DNA from: Candidatus Vallotiella sp. (ex Adelges kitamiensis)
GTDB lineage: Bacteria > Pseudomonadota > Gammaproteobacteria > Burkholderiales > Burkholderiaceae
Assembly (NCBI RefSeq): GCF_020342435.1
Contig: NZ_CP080504.1
Span: 18,309-82,308, forward strand
Direction of reading: 5' to 3'
Length of the DNA: 64,000 bases
Every line of letters begins with the position of its first letter. Position 1 is the first letter of the stretch. Positions 31,602-42,225 of the stretch are shown here, one piece after another. The notes below the pieces were generated by a model that was given only the letters and a program-made list of their open reading frames with translations, ran no database searches and was not told the DNA's origin. A program made the position numbers and the translations under genes.

Positions 31602-33005
31602 ATGGATAAATTATTGATCGACGGGGGGGGGCGCCTCAATGGGGAAATCGCGGTATCCGGCGCTAAGAATGCAACGTTGCCGATTTTATGTGCAAGCTTG
31701 TTGAGCACAGAGACAGTTCGACTAGAGAATGTACCAAACCTACAGGACGTGCGTACTACGTTAAGATTACTCAAACAGATGGGGATGCACTTAGAGATGA
31801 ACGGTAACGTCGTAACGCTAGATGCATCAAAGGTCAATAATCCAGTAGCACCATACGAGTTGGTCAAGAGAATGCGCGCATCAATACTGGTGCTAGGACC
31901 GCTGGTGGCGCGCTTCGGTCATGCTCAGGTATCGCTTCCTGGTGGATGTGCAATTGGTGCGCGCCCAGTCGATCAGCATATTAAGGGATTGACTGCGATG
32001 GGCGCAGAGATCTCGATCAAGCATGGTTTTATTGATGCACGAGCGCAACGCTTGAAAGGTGCGCGCGTAGTTACCGACATGATTACCGTAACCGGCACGG
32101 AGAATCTTCTAATGGCAGCAGTTCTCGCAGAGGGGGAAACTGTGCTAGAGAATGCAGCGCGTGAACCGGAGGTTGCTGATCTCGCAAATTTTCTTATCGC
32201 AATGGGTGCACGTATTAACGGGATTGGTACGGGCCGGCTTGTAGTGCATGGTGTACCGCGCCTAAATAGTGCACACCATGCGATAATCGCAGACCGTATT
32301 GAGGCTGGCACATTCCTATGTGCGGCCGCTGCGACAGGTGGTGACGTAACGCTACGTGGTATAACTCCGCTGATCCTAGAAACCGTTATTGATAAATTAC
32401 GTAAGGCAGGCGCGCAAGTATCGGCTAGCGATGATTGGATCCGTTTGCAGATGCAAGGCCATACACGTGGGGTATCATTTTGTACTGCTGAGTACCCTGC
32501 GTTTCCAACCGATATGCAGGCCCAGTTCATGGCTCTAAACACTATTGCAGCAGGAACATCAAAAGTAGTTGAAACAATTTTTGAGAATCGCTTCATGCAT
32601 GTGCAGGAACTAAATCGGCTTGGCGCGAATATTACAATTGATGGCAATACTGCTCTAGTACGCGGCGTAGATAAGCTATCCGGTGCGAAAGTGATGGCTA
32701 CAGATCTACGTGCGTCAGCTAGTCTTGTGATCGCCGCACTAGTAGCTAACGGACAAACGCTTATCGATCGGATCTACCATCTTGATCGGGGCTATGAACG
32801 CATGGAAAGTAAGCTCAGTGCGCTAGGAGCAAGTGTTAGTCGTGTCAGTGAAAATATAGTAAATAATACGGACGAAGCATTAAGTAATGCTATGCAAGAT
32901 ACGACAGAAACTGTTTTTCCAAACAGTGCTATAGCTTGGCAAGATACTGTCGGTCCGACATTAGCTGATACTAGGGGGGAGGTAGTACGCGGAGAGATAA
33001 TATGA
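31602..33005 (+). CDS. murA: UDP-N-acetylglucosamine 1-carboxyvinyltransferase
   Basis: MurA commits UDP-GlcNAc to peptidoglycan synthesis by transferring enolpyruvate from phosphoenolpyruvate. The family core is complete, with [16 protein letters not shown] near residue 20 and the active-site cysteine in [18 protein letters not shown] near 119. The protein is 467 residues; about 35 extra C-terminal residues follow the usual end and run to the hisG start. Codons 8-10 are GGG GGG GGG, a nine-G run. The stop overlaps the hisG ATG by 4 bp, so murA and the his genes may share a transcript. Confidence 0.95.
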   Translation: MDKLLIDGGGRLNGEIAVSGAKNATLPILCASLLSTETVRLENVPNLQDVRTTLRLLKQMGMHLEMNGNVVTLDASKVNNPVAPYELVKRMRASILVLGPLVARFGHAQVSLPGGCAIGARPVDQHIKGLTAMGAEISIKHGFIDARAQRLKGARVVTDMITVTGTENLLMAAVLAEGETVLENAAREPEVADLANFLIAMGARINGIGTGRLVVHGVPRLNSAHHAIIADRIEAGTFLCAAAATGGDVTLRGITPLILETVIDKLRKAGAQVSASDDWIRLQMQGHTRGVSFCTAEYPAFPTDMQAQFMALNTIAAGTSKVVETIFENRFMHVQELNRLGANITIDGNTALVRGVDKLSGAKVMATDLRASASLVIAALVANGQTLIDRIYHLDRGYERMESKLSALGASVSRVSENIVNNTDEALSNAMQDTTETVFPNSAIAWQDTVGPTLADTRGEVVRGEII

Positions 33006-33709
33006 GTGCGTCGATCGCGTCCAATACATTAGGTGCATTGGCCCTAGAAGTTCAGTCAGGTATGCCGTTAACATTAGCATTGTCTAAAGGCCGTATCTTC
33101 GAGGAGACATTACCGCTACTAGCAGTAGCTGGTATTACCGTAACCGAGGATCCAGAGCTGTCGCGCAAGTTAATTTTGCGTACGACGGATCCCGGCCTAC
33201 GTGTAATTATTGTCCGAGCAACTGACGTTCCAATCTACGTAGAGTACGGCGCAGCAGATTTTGGTGTGGCCGGCAAGGATGTACTGCTTGAACATGGAGG
33301 AGACGGTCTATACCAGCCGATTGACCTAAATATTGCTCACTGCAGATTATCAGTCGCAGTGCCGCGAGGTTTTGATTATGTAAATGCAGTTCGACAAGGA
33401 GCACGATTACAGGTAGCTACGAAGTATGTAAATAGCGCACGCGAGCATTTCGCAGCTAAAGGAGTGTACGTAGACTTAATCAAGTTGTATGGCTCGATGG
33501 AGCTTGCGCCTCTCGTTGGCCTAGCAGATGCTATCGTTGACCTAGTGAGTTCTGGTGGCACGCTACGTGCGAATAACTTAGTTGAAGTCGAGCAGATTAT
33601 GGAAATCTCGTCCCGTCTAGTGGTCAACCAAGCTGCACTCAAGCTTAAGCGAACAAAACTTAGGCCTATTCTTGATGCATTTGAGCGTGCTAGTAAGGCT
33701 GAAACATAA
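33002..33709 (+). CDS. hisG: ATP phosphoribosyltransferase, short form
   Basis: HisG carries out the first step of histidine synthesis, joining ATP and PRPP. The start overlaps the murA stop (ATGA); the conserved core begins at [20 protein letters not shown] about 19 residues in, so a downstream start is possible. The protein (235 residues at most) is the short form lacking the C-terminal ACT-like regulatory domain, which in this family needs the partner HisZ for activity. HisZ is not in this window. The substrate loop [15 protein letters not shown] is intact. Confidence 0.94.
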   Translation: MSASIASNTLGALALEVQSGMPLTLALSKGRIFEETLPLLAVAGITVTEDPELSRKLILRTTDPGLRVIIVRATDVPIYVEYGAADFGVAGKDVLLEHGGDGLYQPIDLNIAHCRLSVAVPRGFDYVNAVRQGARLQVATKYVNSAREHFAAKGVYVDLIKLYGSMELAPLVGLADAIVDLVSSGGTLRANNLVEVEQIMEISSRLVVNQAALKLKRTKLRPILDAFERASKAET

Positions 33710-33784
33710 GTCACATCGTGAGGCCGTGTAGATACCGGAGCGTTATTCACATGATGCCTATACAACAGGATATAAAGGACTCAC

Positions 33785-35116
33785 ATGGCAATCAAGATCC
33801 GAAAACTCGATTCCTCTGATGCTAGTTTCAAGACAGCGTTAGCAGCCGTTCTTGCATTTGAGACAAGTGAAGACGAAGCAATTGAACGTTTAGTCGCACA
33901 GATTTTAGCTGATGTAAAATCACGTGGTGATGCGGCTGTGCTAGAATACACTAAGCGTTTCGATCGGCTTAATATTGAAAATATTGCATCTCTAGAGTTA
34001 CCAACTGCTCGGCTACGATTAGCACTAGATGCGCTGGATCCCAAGCAACGCGTAGCGTTAGAAGCGGCGGCAGAACGCATTCGGACGTATCACGATAAAC
34101 AAAAAATAGAGTGTGGCAGCCATAGCTGGCAATATACCGAGATGGATGGAACAGTGCTCGGCCAAAAAGTTACACCGCTGGATTACGTCGGAATATATGT
34201 TCCAGGCGGCAAAGCCGCCTATCCCTCTTCGGTATTAATGAATGCGATTCCGGCGCGCGTGGCTGGCGTGCAAGAAATCGTGATGGTAGTGCCGACGCCG
34301 GATGGCGTCGTCAATGATCTTGTGCTAGCTGCTGCGCTACTCAGTGGTGTAGATAGAGTATTCAGCATCGGTGGCGCCCAGGCTATCGGTGCACTCGCAT
34401 ACGGTACAAATACGATCCCAGCTGTGGATAAGATCTCCGGGCCGGGAAATGCCTACGTTTCTGCTGCTAAAAAGCAAGTATTTGGTACGGTCGGCATTGA
34501 TATGATTGCGGGTCCATCAGAGATATTAGTGTTATGCGATGGCACTACGAATCCGAATTGGGTCGCAATGGATCTATTTGCGCAGGCTGAACACGATGAA
34601 CTTTCGCAGTCGATTCTATTATGTCCGGATGCCACATTCATACGGCGAGTCGAGGAGGTGATTGATCAATTAATCTTAACAATGCCCCGGCGGGATGTGA
34701 TCATCCATTCGTTGCAGAATCGCGGTGCGTTGATTAAGGTCCGGGATATGACTGAAGCATGTGCGATCGCTAATAATATCGCACCGGAGCATTTAGAAGT
34801 ATCGGCAAGCAACCCACATAAATGGGCGCAGCATATTCGCCATGCTGGCGCAATATTCCTAGGTCGCTACTCTAGTGAGAGTATCGGAGACTATTGCGCG
34901 GGCCCGAACCACGTACTGCCGACTTCCCGTACCGCGCGGTTTTCATCCTCGTTAGGCGTATATGACTTTCTAAAGCGCTCCAGCATAATTGAAGTGAGCC
35001 CTGAAGGGGCACAGATGCTAGGTGAAATTGCTTCAGAACTCGCGTATGGTGAGGGATTACAGGCCCATGCAGTCAGTGCTGAATATAGGATGAGACCCAT
35101 AACTAATCGCGCCTGA
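33785..35116 (+). CDS. hisD: Histidinol dehydrogenase
   Basis: HisD performs the last two oxidations, histidinol to histidine, with NAD and zinc. The 443 residues are full length. The signature region [22 protein letters not shown], cut here in two by function, contains the NAD contact, and the zinc-site residues are in GPSEI and AEHDELSQ. The catalytic base region APEHLEV is intact. It sits third in murA-hisG-hisD-hisC-hisB. Confidence 0.96.
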   Translation: MAIKIRKLDSSDASFKTALAAVLAFETSEDEAIERLVAQILADVKSRGDAAVLEYTKRFDRLNIENIASLELPTARLRLALDALDPKQRVALEAAAERIRTYHDKQKIECGSHSWQYTEMDGTVLGQKVTPLDYVGIYVPGGKAAYPSSVLMNAIPARVAGVQEIVMVVPTPDGVVNDLVLAAALLSGVDRVFSIGGAQAIGALAYGTNTIPAVDKISGPGNAYVSAAKKQVFGTVGIDMIAGPSEILVLCDGTTNPNWVAMDLFAQAEHDELSQSILLCPDATFIRRVEEVIDQLILTMPRRDVIIHSLQNRGALIKVRDMTEACAIANNIAPEHLEVSASNPHKWAQHIRHAGAIFLGRYSSESIGDYCAGPNHVLPTSRTARFSSSLGVYDFLKRSSIIEVSPEGAQMLGEIASELAYGEGLQAHAVSAEYRMRPITNRA

Positions 35117-35142
35117 GGCGTAGGACAGCTGGACATTAGACT

Positions 35143-36213
35143 ATGACGATGCCCCGGGACGTTATTCGTGCAGATGTGCTTTCGCTAACGAGCTATCCAG
35201 TACCGAATTCCGTTGGTTTTATTAAGCTTGATGCTATGGAAAATCCCTATACTCTACCCTGGCCGCTTCAGGAACAACTTGGCGAACGGCTTGCGCGAGT
35301 TGCGTTAAACCGCTACCCACTGCCGCGCCCAAGCCTGTTACTAGACAAGCTAAAGTACACGATGCAGGTACCGGATGATTGTGACATACTTTTAGGTAAC
35401 GGCTCAGATGAGTTGATCAATCTGATTGCAACAGCGTGCGCAAAATCAGGAGCTAAAATCTTGGCGCCAGTACCTAGCTTCGTGATGTATTCGATATCAG
35501 CAGTGCTTGCTCATGTGGAATTTATTGGTGTGCCCCTAAATGTTGATTTTACACTAGACGTGGCAGCAATGCTGGAAGCCATCACTGCGTACCAACCTTC
35601 GGTAATTTATCTGTCTTACCCCAATAATCCAACTGGTACGCTGTTTGATGACGCAGATATTGAGCAGATCGTGCGCACGGCTAACCGCTCTCTAGTAGTC
35701 ATCGACGAAGCATACCAACTATTCGCTCAGCGAACCTGGATGTCTAGGACTAACGAATTTGATAATGTAGTAGTCATGCGCACTGTCTCCAAGTTAGGTT
35801 TGGCTGGCATCCGGCTTGGCTATCTAGTTGGTTTGCCAGATTGGATTAGAGAATTTGACAAAGTACGTCCTCCCTACAATATTAATGTTCTAACGCAGTC
35901 AACAGTCGATTTTATGCTTGATCACCTGAATGTGCTTGAAGCGCAGGCTGCTAAATCTCGTGCCGAACGCGAACGGCTTGCTGAAGCGATCAGCTTATTG
36001 TCAGGCGCTCATGTGTTTCCAAGTTCAGCAAACTTTTTGCTAGTGCGTGTTTCGGATGCCGACATGGTATTCGAGGCACTACTTAGCGCATGGATTCTAA
36101 TCAAAAACATGAGTAAAATGCATCCGTTGCTGGGTGAGTGCGTGCGGATTACAATTGGCACACCAGATGAAAATGCAAGACTGCTGACTGTATTGAAAAG
36201 TATTCAACTTTAA
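35143..36213 (+). CDS. hisC: Histidinol-phosphate aminotransferase
   Basis: HisC is a class I/II PLP aminotransferase that makes histidinol phosphate from imidazole acetol phosphate and glutamate. The 356 residues include GNGSDELI for PLP phosphate, the YPNNPTGT loop, the DEAY motif and the PLP lysine in [15 protein letters not shown]. All are intact. It follows hisD by 26 bp. Confidence 0.95.
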   Translation: MTMPRDVIRADVLSLTSYPVPNSVGFIKLDAMENPYTLPWPLQEQLGERLARVALNRYPLPRPSLLLDKLKYTMQVPDDCDILLGNGSDELINLIATACAKSGAKILAPVPSFVMYSISAVLAHVEFIGVPLNVDFTLDVAAMLEAITAYQPSVIYLSYPNNPTGTLFDDADIEQIVRTANRSLVVIDEAYQLFAQRTWMSRTNEFDNVVVMRTVSKLGLAGIRLGYLVGLPDWIREFDKVRPPYNINVLTQSTVDFMLDHLNVLEAQAAKSRAERERLAEAISLLSGAHVFPSSANFLLVRVSDADMVFEALLSAWILIKNMSKMHPLLGECVRITIGTPDENARLLTVLKSIQL

Positions 36214-36262
36214 TTTTTCGCGAGTTGCAGTTTAACTGTATCTATTATTTTCAGGAACATCT

Positions 36263-36850
36263 ATGCGTATTGCGGAAGTCGTGCGTAACACACGCGAAAC
36301 GCAGATCCGAGTTAAAGTTAATCTGGATGGCACGGGCCAAAAAAAGTTAAGCACCGGAGTATCATTTCTTGATCACATGTTAGATCAGATTGCTTGCCAC
36401 GGCTTACTCGATCTTGAGGTTGATGCGCTGGGCGATTATCACATCGATGACCATCATACAGTTGAGGACATTGGTATAACAATAGGCCAGGCTGTTGCCA
36501 ACGCAATCGCCGATTGTAAAGGTATTCGCCGCTATGGCTACGCTTATGTACTACTTGATGAAGCATTGTCCCGCGCTGTTATTGATTTTTCCGGGCGCCC
36601 AGGACTAAATTTTCATATTCCGTTTACGCGTGGGCGGGTCGGTAACTTTGATGTTGATCTAATAAGTGAATTTTTTCGGGGATTTGTTAATCATGCTAGC
36701 GTCACGCTGCATATTGACAACTTGCGTGGCGTGAATGCACATCATCAAATTGAAACTGCATTCAAAGCGTTCGCTCGGGCGCTACGCATGGCTATCGAGA
36801 TCGATGAACGTTCAGCCAGTCAAATACCATCGACTAAGGGTAGTCTATAA
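36263..36850 (+). CDS. hisB: Imidazoleglycerol-phosphate dehydratase
   Basis: HisB dehydrates imidazoleglycerol phosphate. The 195 residues are the dehydratase alone, without the N-terminal phosphatase found in enterobacteria. Metal-binding motifs [11 protein letters not shown] and [17 protein letters not shown] are intact. The histidinol-phosphate phosphatase step must therefore come from a gene outside the window. An AGGAAC site precedes the ATG. Confidence 0.96.
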   Translation: MRIAEVVRNTRETQIRVKVNLDGTGQKKLSTGVSFLDHMLDQIACHGLLDLEVDALGDYHIDDHHTVEDIGITIGQAVANAIADCKGIRRYGYAYVLLDEALSRAVIDFSGRPGLNFHIPFTRGRVGNFDVDLISEFFRGFVNHASVTLHIDNLRGVNAHHQIETAFKAFARALRMAIEIDERSASQIPSTKGSL

Positions 36851-37179
36851 AATACGTTAATATTATTAATTCCTAAAGATAATCAAGTGTTTTTAGAGAC
36901 CAGGCCTAGAACTGAACTATGCGCGAAGAAAATTGCGCTGGAGAAAGAGATGTAAGAATATAGTTGCATCGATACTAATGATCCGTATCATCTCAGTATC
37001 TGCCTCACTTAGACAGTGTATTATTTATTCTTTGATATTAGTGTACGATAAATTACTCTACTAATATGGCTTGAGTGAAAAAATTAAACATCACTACTTA
37101 GATAGTGATGTGCGCAGTATATAGTAATGCCACTATGCCACTCGGATCTTTAGAAGATATGTATTAGAAGTTGATTCTT
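36851..37179. other. Gap between hisB and hisH with a 9-bp perfect hairpin
   Basis: In Burkholderia a MarC-family membrane gene lies between hisB and hisH; nothing readable is left. ACATCACTA (37088-37096) and TAGTGATGT (37103-37111) form a perfect stem about 70 bp before hisH. The following bases have no T-run. Confidence 0.5.
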
Positions 37180-37821
37180 ATGAAAACCTTGATAGCAATT
37201 GTTGACTACGGGATGGGCAACCTGCGCTCAGTTCGGCAGGCTATATTGCATGTAGATCCAGGAGCTGATGTAGAGGTGGTCAGTACTGCGAACAAGATAC
37301 GTGCGGCGCATCGCGTGGTGCTGCCCGGACAGGGTGCAATGCGCGATTGCATGACATACTTAACTGCTTCTAAGCTTCAGGACGCAGTATTAGATGCAAC
37401 ACGTACTAAACCTATCTTAGGCGTTTGTGTAGGTGAGCAGATGCTGTTCGACTATAGCGAAGAAGCCAACACGAAAAGCCTAGGAGTACTGGGTGGTAAG
37501 TGTATGCGCTTTCAACTGGATGGCAAGCTACAAGACGACGGCTCGCGCTTTAAGATACCGCATATGGGCTGGAACCGAGTTCGGCAGACTAAGACCCACC
37601 CGCTATGGGATGGAATCGCTGATGAAAGCTTCTTTTATTTCGTGCACAGCTATTATGTAGTGCCGAATGACATATCTGATTCCGCGGGGGAAACCGTGTA
37701 TGGTGCACCGTTTATGTCTGCAGTGGCACGAGATAATATTTTTGCTACTCAGTTCCATCCTGAAAAAAGCTCGGAAGCAGGGCTACAGTTGTATCGAAAT
37801 TTTATCCGGTGGAATCCATGA
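37180..37821 (+). CDS. hisH: Imidazole glycerol phosphate synthase, glutaminase subunit
   Basis: HisH releases ammonia from glutamine and channels it to HisF. The ATG start giving [14 protein letters not shown] (213 residues) is used rather than the TTG 9 bp upstream. The catalytic triad is visible: the cysteine in GVCVGEQM near residue 85, and histidine and glutamate in QFHPEKS near 195. The spacing to hisA is 130 bp. Confidence 0.95.
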   Translation: MKTLIAIVDYGMGNLRSVRQAILHVDPGADVEVVSTANKIRAAHRVVLPGQGAMRDCMTYLTASKLQDAVLDATRTKPILGVCVGEQMLFDYSEEANTKSLGVLGGKCMRFQLDGKLQDDGSRFKIPHMGWNRVRQTKTHPLWDGIADESFFYFVHSYYVVPNDISDSAGETVYGAPFMSAVARDNIFATQFHPEKSSEAGLQLYRNFIRWNP

Positions 37822-37951
37822 TTTAGCCAGTATTTTTCTTTCGCTGGGGCGCTAGCAAGTACAGACTAAGACTAGCTAATTACTTATATTTAAATAATGG
37901 CTTAAATACGCCATCAAACTAAACTTTCCTCTACACTGCAAACTTATAATT

Positions 37952-38710
37952 ATGTTGCTTATCCCGGCTATCGATCTGCATGACGGCCAATGTGTGCGCC
38001 TAAAACAAGGTAATATAAATCAGGTAACAGTCTTTTCTGATGACCCAGCGGCTATGGCTCGCCATTGGGTCGAAAACGGTGCACGCCGACTGCATCTGGT
38101 TGACCTAAACGGAGCGTTTGCTGGTGAGCCAAAGAACGTAGGGGCGATTAGATCAATCATTAATGAAATTGGTGATGAGGTTCCGATACAGCTTGGTGGC
38201 GGGATTCGCGATCTTAATACAATCGAACGGTATCTAGACGATGGATTATCATATGTAATTATTGGTACCGCTTCCGTGAAGAATCCTGAATTCCTTCGGG
38301 ATGCATGTGATGCGTTCGGTGGCCATATTATTGTCGGGCTAGATGCAAAAAATAGAAAAGTAGCCACGGATGGCTGGAGCAAGCTGACAGAGTATGAGGT
38401 AGTTGACCTAGCACGCCAAGCCCAATGTTATGGCGTTGAAGCAATTATATATACCGATATCGGCCGTGATGGCATGTTGCAAGGAATTAATATTCCAGAA
38501 ACCGTACGTCTTGCGCAAGCGCTTAAAATTCCAGTGATTGCTAGCGGGGGCTTGTCGAAGCTAACCGACATTGACGCTCTATGCGCTGTTGAAAAAGACG
38601 GAATTGATGGGGTAATTTGCGGGCGCGCGATCTATTCTGGAGAGCTGGATTTTACCGCTGCACAGAATCTTGCCGATTCGATATGCGAGAGTACAGCGAA
38701 TAAAGCTTAG
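37952..38710 (+). CDS. hisA: Phosphoribosyl-ProFAR isomerase
   Basis: HisA is a TIM-barrel isomerase acting on ProFAR. The 252 residues carry the catalytic aspartates in [16 protein letters not shown] near residue 8 and in YTDIGRDGM near 171, with phosphate loops QLGGGIRD and ASGGLS. It is homologous to hisF nearby, as usual for this pair. Confidence 0.95.
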   Translation: MLLIPAIDLHDGQCVRLKQGNINQVTVFSDDPAAMARHWVENGARRLHLVDLNGAFAGEPKNVGAIRSIINEIGDEVPIQLGGGIRDLNTIERYLDDGLSYVIIGTASVKNPEFLRDACDAFGGHIIVGLDAKNRKVATDGWSKLTEYEVVDLARQAQCYGVEAIIYTDIGRDGMLQGINIPETVRLAQALKIPVIASGGLSKLTDIDALCAVEKDGIDGVICGRAIYSGELDFTAAQNLADSICESTANKA

Positions 38711-38772
38711 ACGCTTACATAGTAATATATGCCTGCTAAGCATATGCCTTTCACTTTTTAGCATTTACTTTT

Positions 38773-39546
38773 ATGGTTTTACCGAAACGCATTATCCCAT
38801 GTCTTGATGTATTTGCGGGACGCGTTGTCAAGGGCGTTAATTTTGTCGAGCTGCGAGATGCTGGTGATCCGGTTGAAATCGCACGCCGCTATGACGAACA
38901 AAGAGCTGACGAACTTACGTTTCTAGATATTACCGCAACATCTGACGAGCGAGACTTGATCCTCCCAATTATTGAATCGGTTGCCGCGCAGGTATTTATT
39001 CCGCTGACAGTTGGTGGTGGCGTGCGTACCGTCGGGGACGTACGACGATTGCTTAACGCGGGTGCTGACAAGGTTAGTATAAATTCTACTGCAGTAGCTA
39101 ATCCACAGTTCGTCCAAGAGGTAAGCCAGCGATATGGTTCCCAGTGTATTGTTATTGCGATCGACGCAAAGTGGGTCAGCAATTCGCATGAGACTCCACG
39201 TTGGGAAGTCTTTACGCATAGCGGTTGCAGGGCAACTGGGCTCGATGCCATACAATGGGCATATCAGATGGCGAAATTTGGAGCTGGGGAGATCTTACTA
39301 ACTAGTATGGATCGGGATGGTACTAAAAAAGGATTTGATCTAGCTCTCACGCGCATGGTATCGAACGCAGTACCGGTACCAATTATCGCCTCTGGCGGGG
39401 TAGGTTCTCTACAACATCTAGCTGAAGGGGTTACTGATGGCTGTGCAGATGCAGTATTAGCTGCTAGTATTTTCCACTATGGAGAGTACACGGTAGGCGA
39501 TGCGAAAAAGTTTATGGCCGAACGTGGTATTACAGTAAGACAGTAA
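38773..39546 (+). CDS. hisF: Imidazole glycerol phosphate synthase, cyclase subunit
   Basis: HisF uses HisH-derived ammonia to form imidazole glycerol phosphate and AICAR. The 257 residues have the catalytic aspartates in [14 protein letters not shown] near residue 10 and AIDAKW near 133, plus the phosphate loops VGGGVRT and ASGGVGS. The stop codon overlaps the hisI ATG by one base. Confidence 0.96.
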   Translation: MVLPKRIIPCLDVFAGRVVKGVNFVELRDAGDPVEIARRYDEQRADELTFLDITATSDERDLILPIIESVAAQVFIPLTVGGGVRTVGDVRRLLNAGADKVSINSTAVANPQFVQEVSQRYGSQCIVIAIDAKWVSNSHETPRWEVFTHSGCRATGLDAIQWAYQMAKFGAGEILLTSMDRDGTKKGFDLALTRMVSNAVPVPIIASGGVGSLQHLAEGVTDGCADAVLAASIFHYGEYTVGDAKKFMAERGITVRQ

Positions 39547-39947
39547 TGAATAGCAAAAATTGGTTAGATAAAGTAAAGTGGGATGCAAATGGCTTAGTTC
39601 CCGTAATTGTCCAGCAAGAGCTAAGTAATGATGTATTAATGTTTGCATGGATGAACCGCGAAGCATTGCTCAAAACGCTTGAGCTAGAGCGCGCTGTTTA
39701 CTTTTCTCGTTCGCGTAACAAGCTATGGTTCAAGGGTGAAGTGTCTGGCCATTTACAGTACGTACGTGAAGTACGGCTTGACTGCGATCAAGATGTTGTT
39801 CTATTAAAGATAGAACAGATATCTAATATTGCCTGCCATACTGGTCGGCATTCGTGTTTTTTTTGGAAATTTAAAGGCTCTCTAGACAGGGGTAACTGGG
39901 TATCAGTTGATCCCGTATTGAAAGATCCAGAGAACATTTATCTATGA
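39546..39947 (+). CDS. hisI: Phosphoribosyl-AMP cyclohydrolase
   Basis: HisI opens the adenine ring of phosphoribosyl-AMP. The 133 residues show the metal-binding pattern DCDQDVVLL and the cysteine-containing [11 protein letters not shown]. It is a separate gene, not fused to hisE. It overlaps hisF by 1 bp and hisE by 4 bp, so hisF-hisI-hisE are translationally coupled. Confidence 0.96.
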   Translation: MNSKNWLDKVKWDANGLVPVIVQQELSNDVLMFAWMNREALLKTLELERAVYFSRSRNKLWFKGEVSGHLQYVREVRLDCDQDVVLLKIEQISNIACHTGRHSCFFWKFKGSLDRGNWVSVDPVLKDPENIYL

Positions 39948-40333
39948 CTTATCATACTCAACCTACATTAGATAGGACGTCTAGTGGTTTGCAGGATAAC
40001 CATACCCAACTTGACGTTTTGATGCGACTTGCAGCAACGATTGACAGTCGCAAGACAGGCGATCCCAAGGCTTCTTATGTTGCACAACTTTTTCATAAGG
40101 GCGCCAATGCAATTCTGAAAAAAGTTGGCGAAGAAGCTATTGAAGTCGTGATGGCAGCAAAAGATGCTTGCTTTAATAATTCGAGTGTAACGCTGGTGAA
40201 TGAGGTAGCCGATCTATGGTTCCATTGTCTTGTAATGCTATCGTATTATGGTGTTGGGCTCCATGATGTTCTAACTGAGTTACAATGTCGCGAAGGCTTA
40301 TCGGGCATTGAAGAAAAAGCTTTGCGTAAGTGA
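39944..40333 (+). CDS. hisE: Phosphoribosyl-ATP pyrophosphatase
   Basis: HisE removes pyrophosphate from phosphoribosyl-ATP, the second step of the pathway. The 129 residues contain the all-alpha NTP pyrophosphatase motif [15 protein letters not shown] and the following [14 protein letters not shown]. The N-terminal 25 residues are less conserved. It ends the his block, with overlapping start at the hisI stop. Confidence 0.95.
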   Translation: MTYHTQPTLDRTSSGLQDNHTQLDVLMRLAATIDSRKTGDPKASYVAQLFHKGANAILKKVGEEAIEVVMAAKDACFNNSSVTLVNEVADLWFHCLVMLSYYGVGLHDVLTELQCREGLSGIEEKALRK

Positions 40334-40346
40334 GGAGCGGTATTGT

Positions 40347-40372
40347 GAAACTCCCTGCGGTCAGAGAGTTCC
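40347..40372 (+). terminator. Hairpin after hisE
   Basis: GAAACTCCCT (40347-40356) pairs with AGAGAGTTCC (40363-40372) with two imperfect positions, 13 bp after the hisE stop. A weak T-rich stretch follows. It is the likely end of the his transcript. Confidence 0.45.
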
Positions 40373-40811
40373 ATTACGTTACATTTTATAAAAAATACCG
40401 TAGTTTAGATAAACTATAAGTCTGAGTTGAGCTGGTTGTGTAAGAGAAAGCACTCATTGCTTAGACTTTATTATGATAAAGTCTTCAAAGCATATAGTGT
40501 GATATAAAGCTCTTAAGTATCGTTTATAGTTTATTCCTATAAATCCAGATCTAGCGATAATAAAATCGTAAAGAGATTTTACTATACGTGACTGTTAGAG
40601 CATCTAAAATCTATCTCACAGAGATCCTATGGGATCTCTTCTATTAATTTATTTTTGAGAGGCTATCGACTACTACTATATAAATTAATATTATTAGTGA
40701 CTTAATCGATGATTAAAAAAATGGTAATTATAGCCAGTTGTAGCTTTATTTAAAAGATGATTAGCATAACTTATCACTAATTATGCTCAATATAAATTTG
40801 TCTAATCTTTG
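40373..40811. other. Gap between his block and degQ relic, with an orphan hairpin
   Basis: Nothing readable remains where Burkholderia carries a HIT-family gene and tatABC. A perfect 8-bp hairpin, AGAGATCC (40620-40627) and GGATCTCT (40632-40639), followed by a T-rich stretch, looks like a surviving terminator. Confidence 0.45.
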
Positions 40812-41986
40812 CTAGGGTAGAGGTAAGCGCCTGCTAATCTTTACGTTGATGTCTATTTCGCAAGATCTGTGCCGCAAATGTACTTTGGCAACCGCACCCG
40901 TCTTAATTAGAGTGATTACGTTAATTACTTGCTGTATCTGAAATATTTTCATCGCTGACTTTCATAAGAATATCGCCTAGTTTGATTACTAGCTTTATCC
41001 GCCCGCCAGCCCACCAGGTAACATTCTTAAACAATCACGCCAGATTTTTGCCTCAAACTAAATAATTTAGTTATTTCCGGCCTCACTTTCTTAAGTTCGA
41101 CCCCGATCCAGCCCCGCATTACTGCCCCCGTTTTGATGATACCATCAAGCACACTGTAGGCTGTCGATACTAGACTAGCAAAACCTATTCCTAGCGAGCC
41201 GCTGCTACGAGAATAAATGCGGTATTAATTCCAAGCAAGTGACTATTTATATCAACTAATACGCCTCCAGAATTTCTCTAGATTAATCAATGTATTAGTT
41301 TAAATAAAGTTTTAGAATGTGTTAATCCTTGAATGATTACCCCCGAGTGCGTTGATAATATGCATTGTAACTGTTTGAAGACTCTAAACGGATTTCCAAT
41401 TGCTAGAACAGGTTGCCCACGCGTGTATTTTCATCCGTATAAGCGTAATTTTAGGCAAATTAGATAGAGAAATCTTAAGGACTGCTAAATCTGTTTCTGG
41501 ATCTACTCCAATAATTTTAGCATTTGCTATACGTCTATCGGAAAAGGAAACTTTGATTTTATCGGTGTCATCTACTACGCGCTGGTTTGTTAAAATATAG
41601 TCTTCCGAACTTAGAATAACTCCGGAACTAAGATTATCTGCTAGCTCCTGATGTTTGTTCTCATAATTATCTTCCTCGAAGATAATAGCGAAATAATTGG
41701 TTATTAGGGCGCTGCCCTAACATCTAAGAACTATCTTTTCTAGTAAATATATTGACTACAGCAAGTAATGCACGCTAGGCAGTGTCTGAATATGATGTAA
41801 CTAGTTGTCCGCAGCTGCAATACTTGGGGCAACTTTCTATCGCGTGACGATTATGGACGTTAGATATTGCCTAAGGTTACTTTCTTCGAGCGGCAGCCAG
41901 TTCGGCTTTAGAGTCGATACAATAAACACAAACGCAAGCAGTACCGTTACCGCTTGCGTAAAAAATAGCTAAAAGCGTCTTAGCAT
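40812..41986 (-). pseudogene. degQ: degQ/htrA serine protease pseudogene
   Basis: Reading the minus strand and joining frames recovers a nearly complete HtrA-family periplasmic protease. From the N-terminus: MLRRF, stop, LFFTQAVTVLLAFVFIVSTL (membrane anchor), SYSDTA, VVNIFTRKDSS, then DNLSSGVILSSEDYILTNQR, with the catalytic histidine replaced by arginine. This continues as DPETDLAVLKISLSNLPKIT, VLAIGNPF, NSGGVLVDINSHLLGINTA with the active serine codon, GFASLVSTAYSVLDGIIKTG, RGWIGVELKKVRPEI, a PDZ piece LGDILMKVSDENISDTA and the C-terminus DINVKISRRLPLP. Several frameshifts and stops separate these blocks, so it cannot be functional. Confidence 0.85.
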
Positions 41987-42198
41987 TAGGGCTTATAGAG
42001 CTAGCATAGAAAAAATACTTTGGATTTGAAAGGGTTTGTAGAAACTTCCTATTCCTATAGCTATTGCTCTAAATCCCTACAGTTCGCAAGTTTAATATCT
42101 GCTGTCAGATGGAGAAAAACTTTGTAAGCATTACTGCTTATGCCCTACTTTTCGAGAGAGTGATCGATTATGAAATTAACATAGTAGACTCGTGCCTT

Positions 42199-42225
42199 TT
42201 ACCTCTTTCTCCTAGAAAGAGGTAA
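42199..42225. repeat. Perfect 12-bp inverted repeat in decayed DNA
   Basis: TTACCTCTTTCT (42199-42210), a 3-base spacer and its exact complement (42214-42225). A-rich and T-rich flanks on either side would fit a bidirectional terminator. No gene lies within 200 bp except the start of the degQ relic. Confidence 0.6.

Noticed and set aside
41400..41600. 66-residue + strand frame
   Set aside because: It is antisense to the readable degQ pseudogene.
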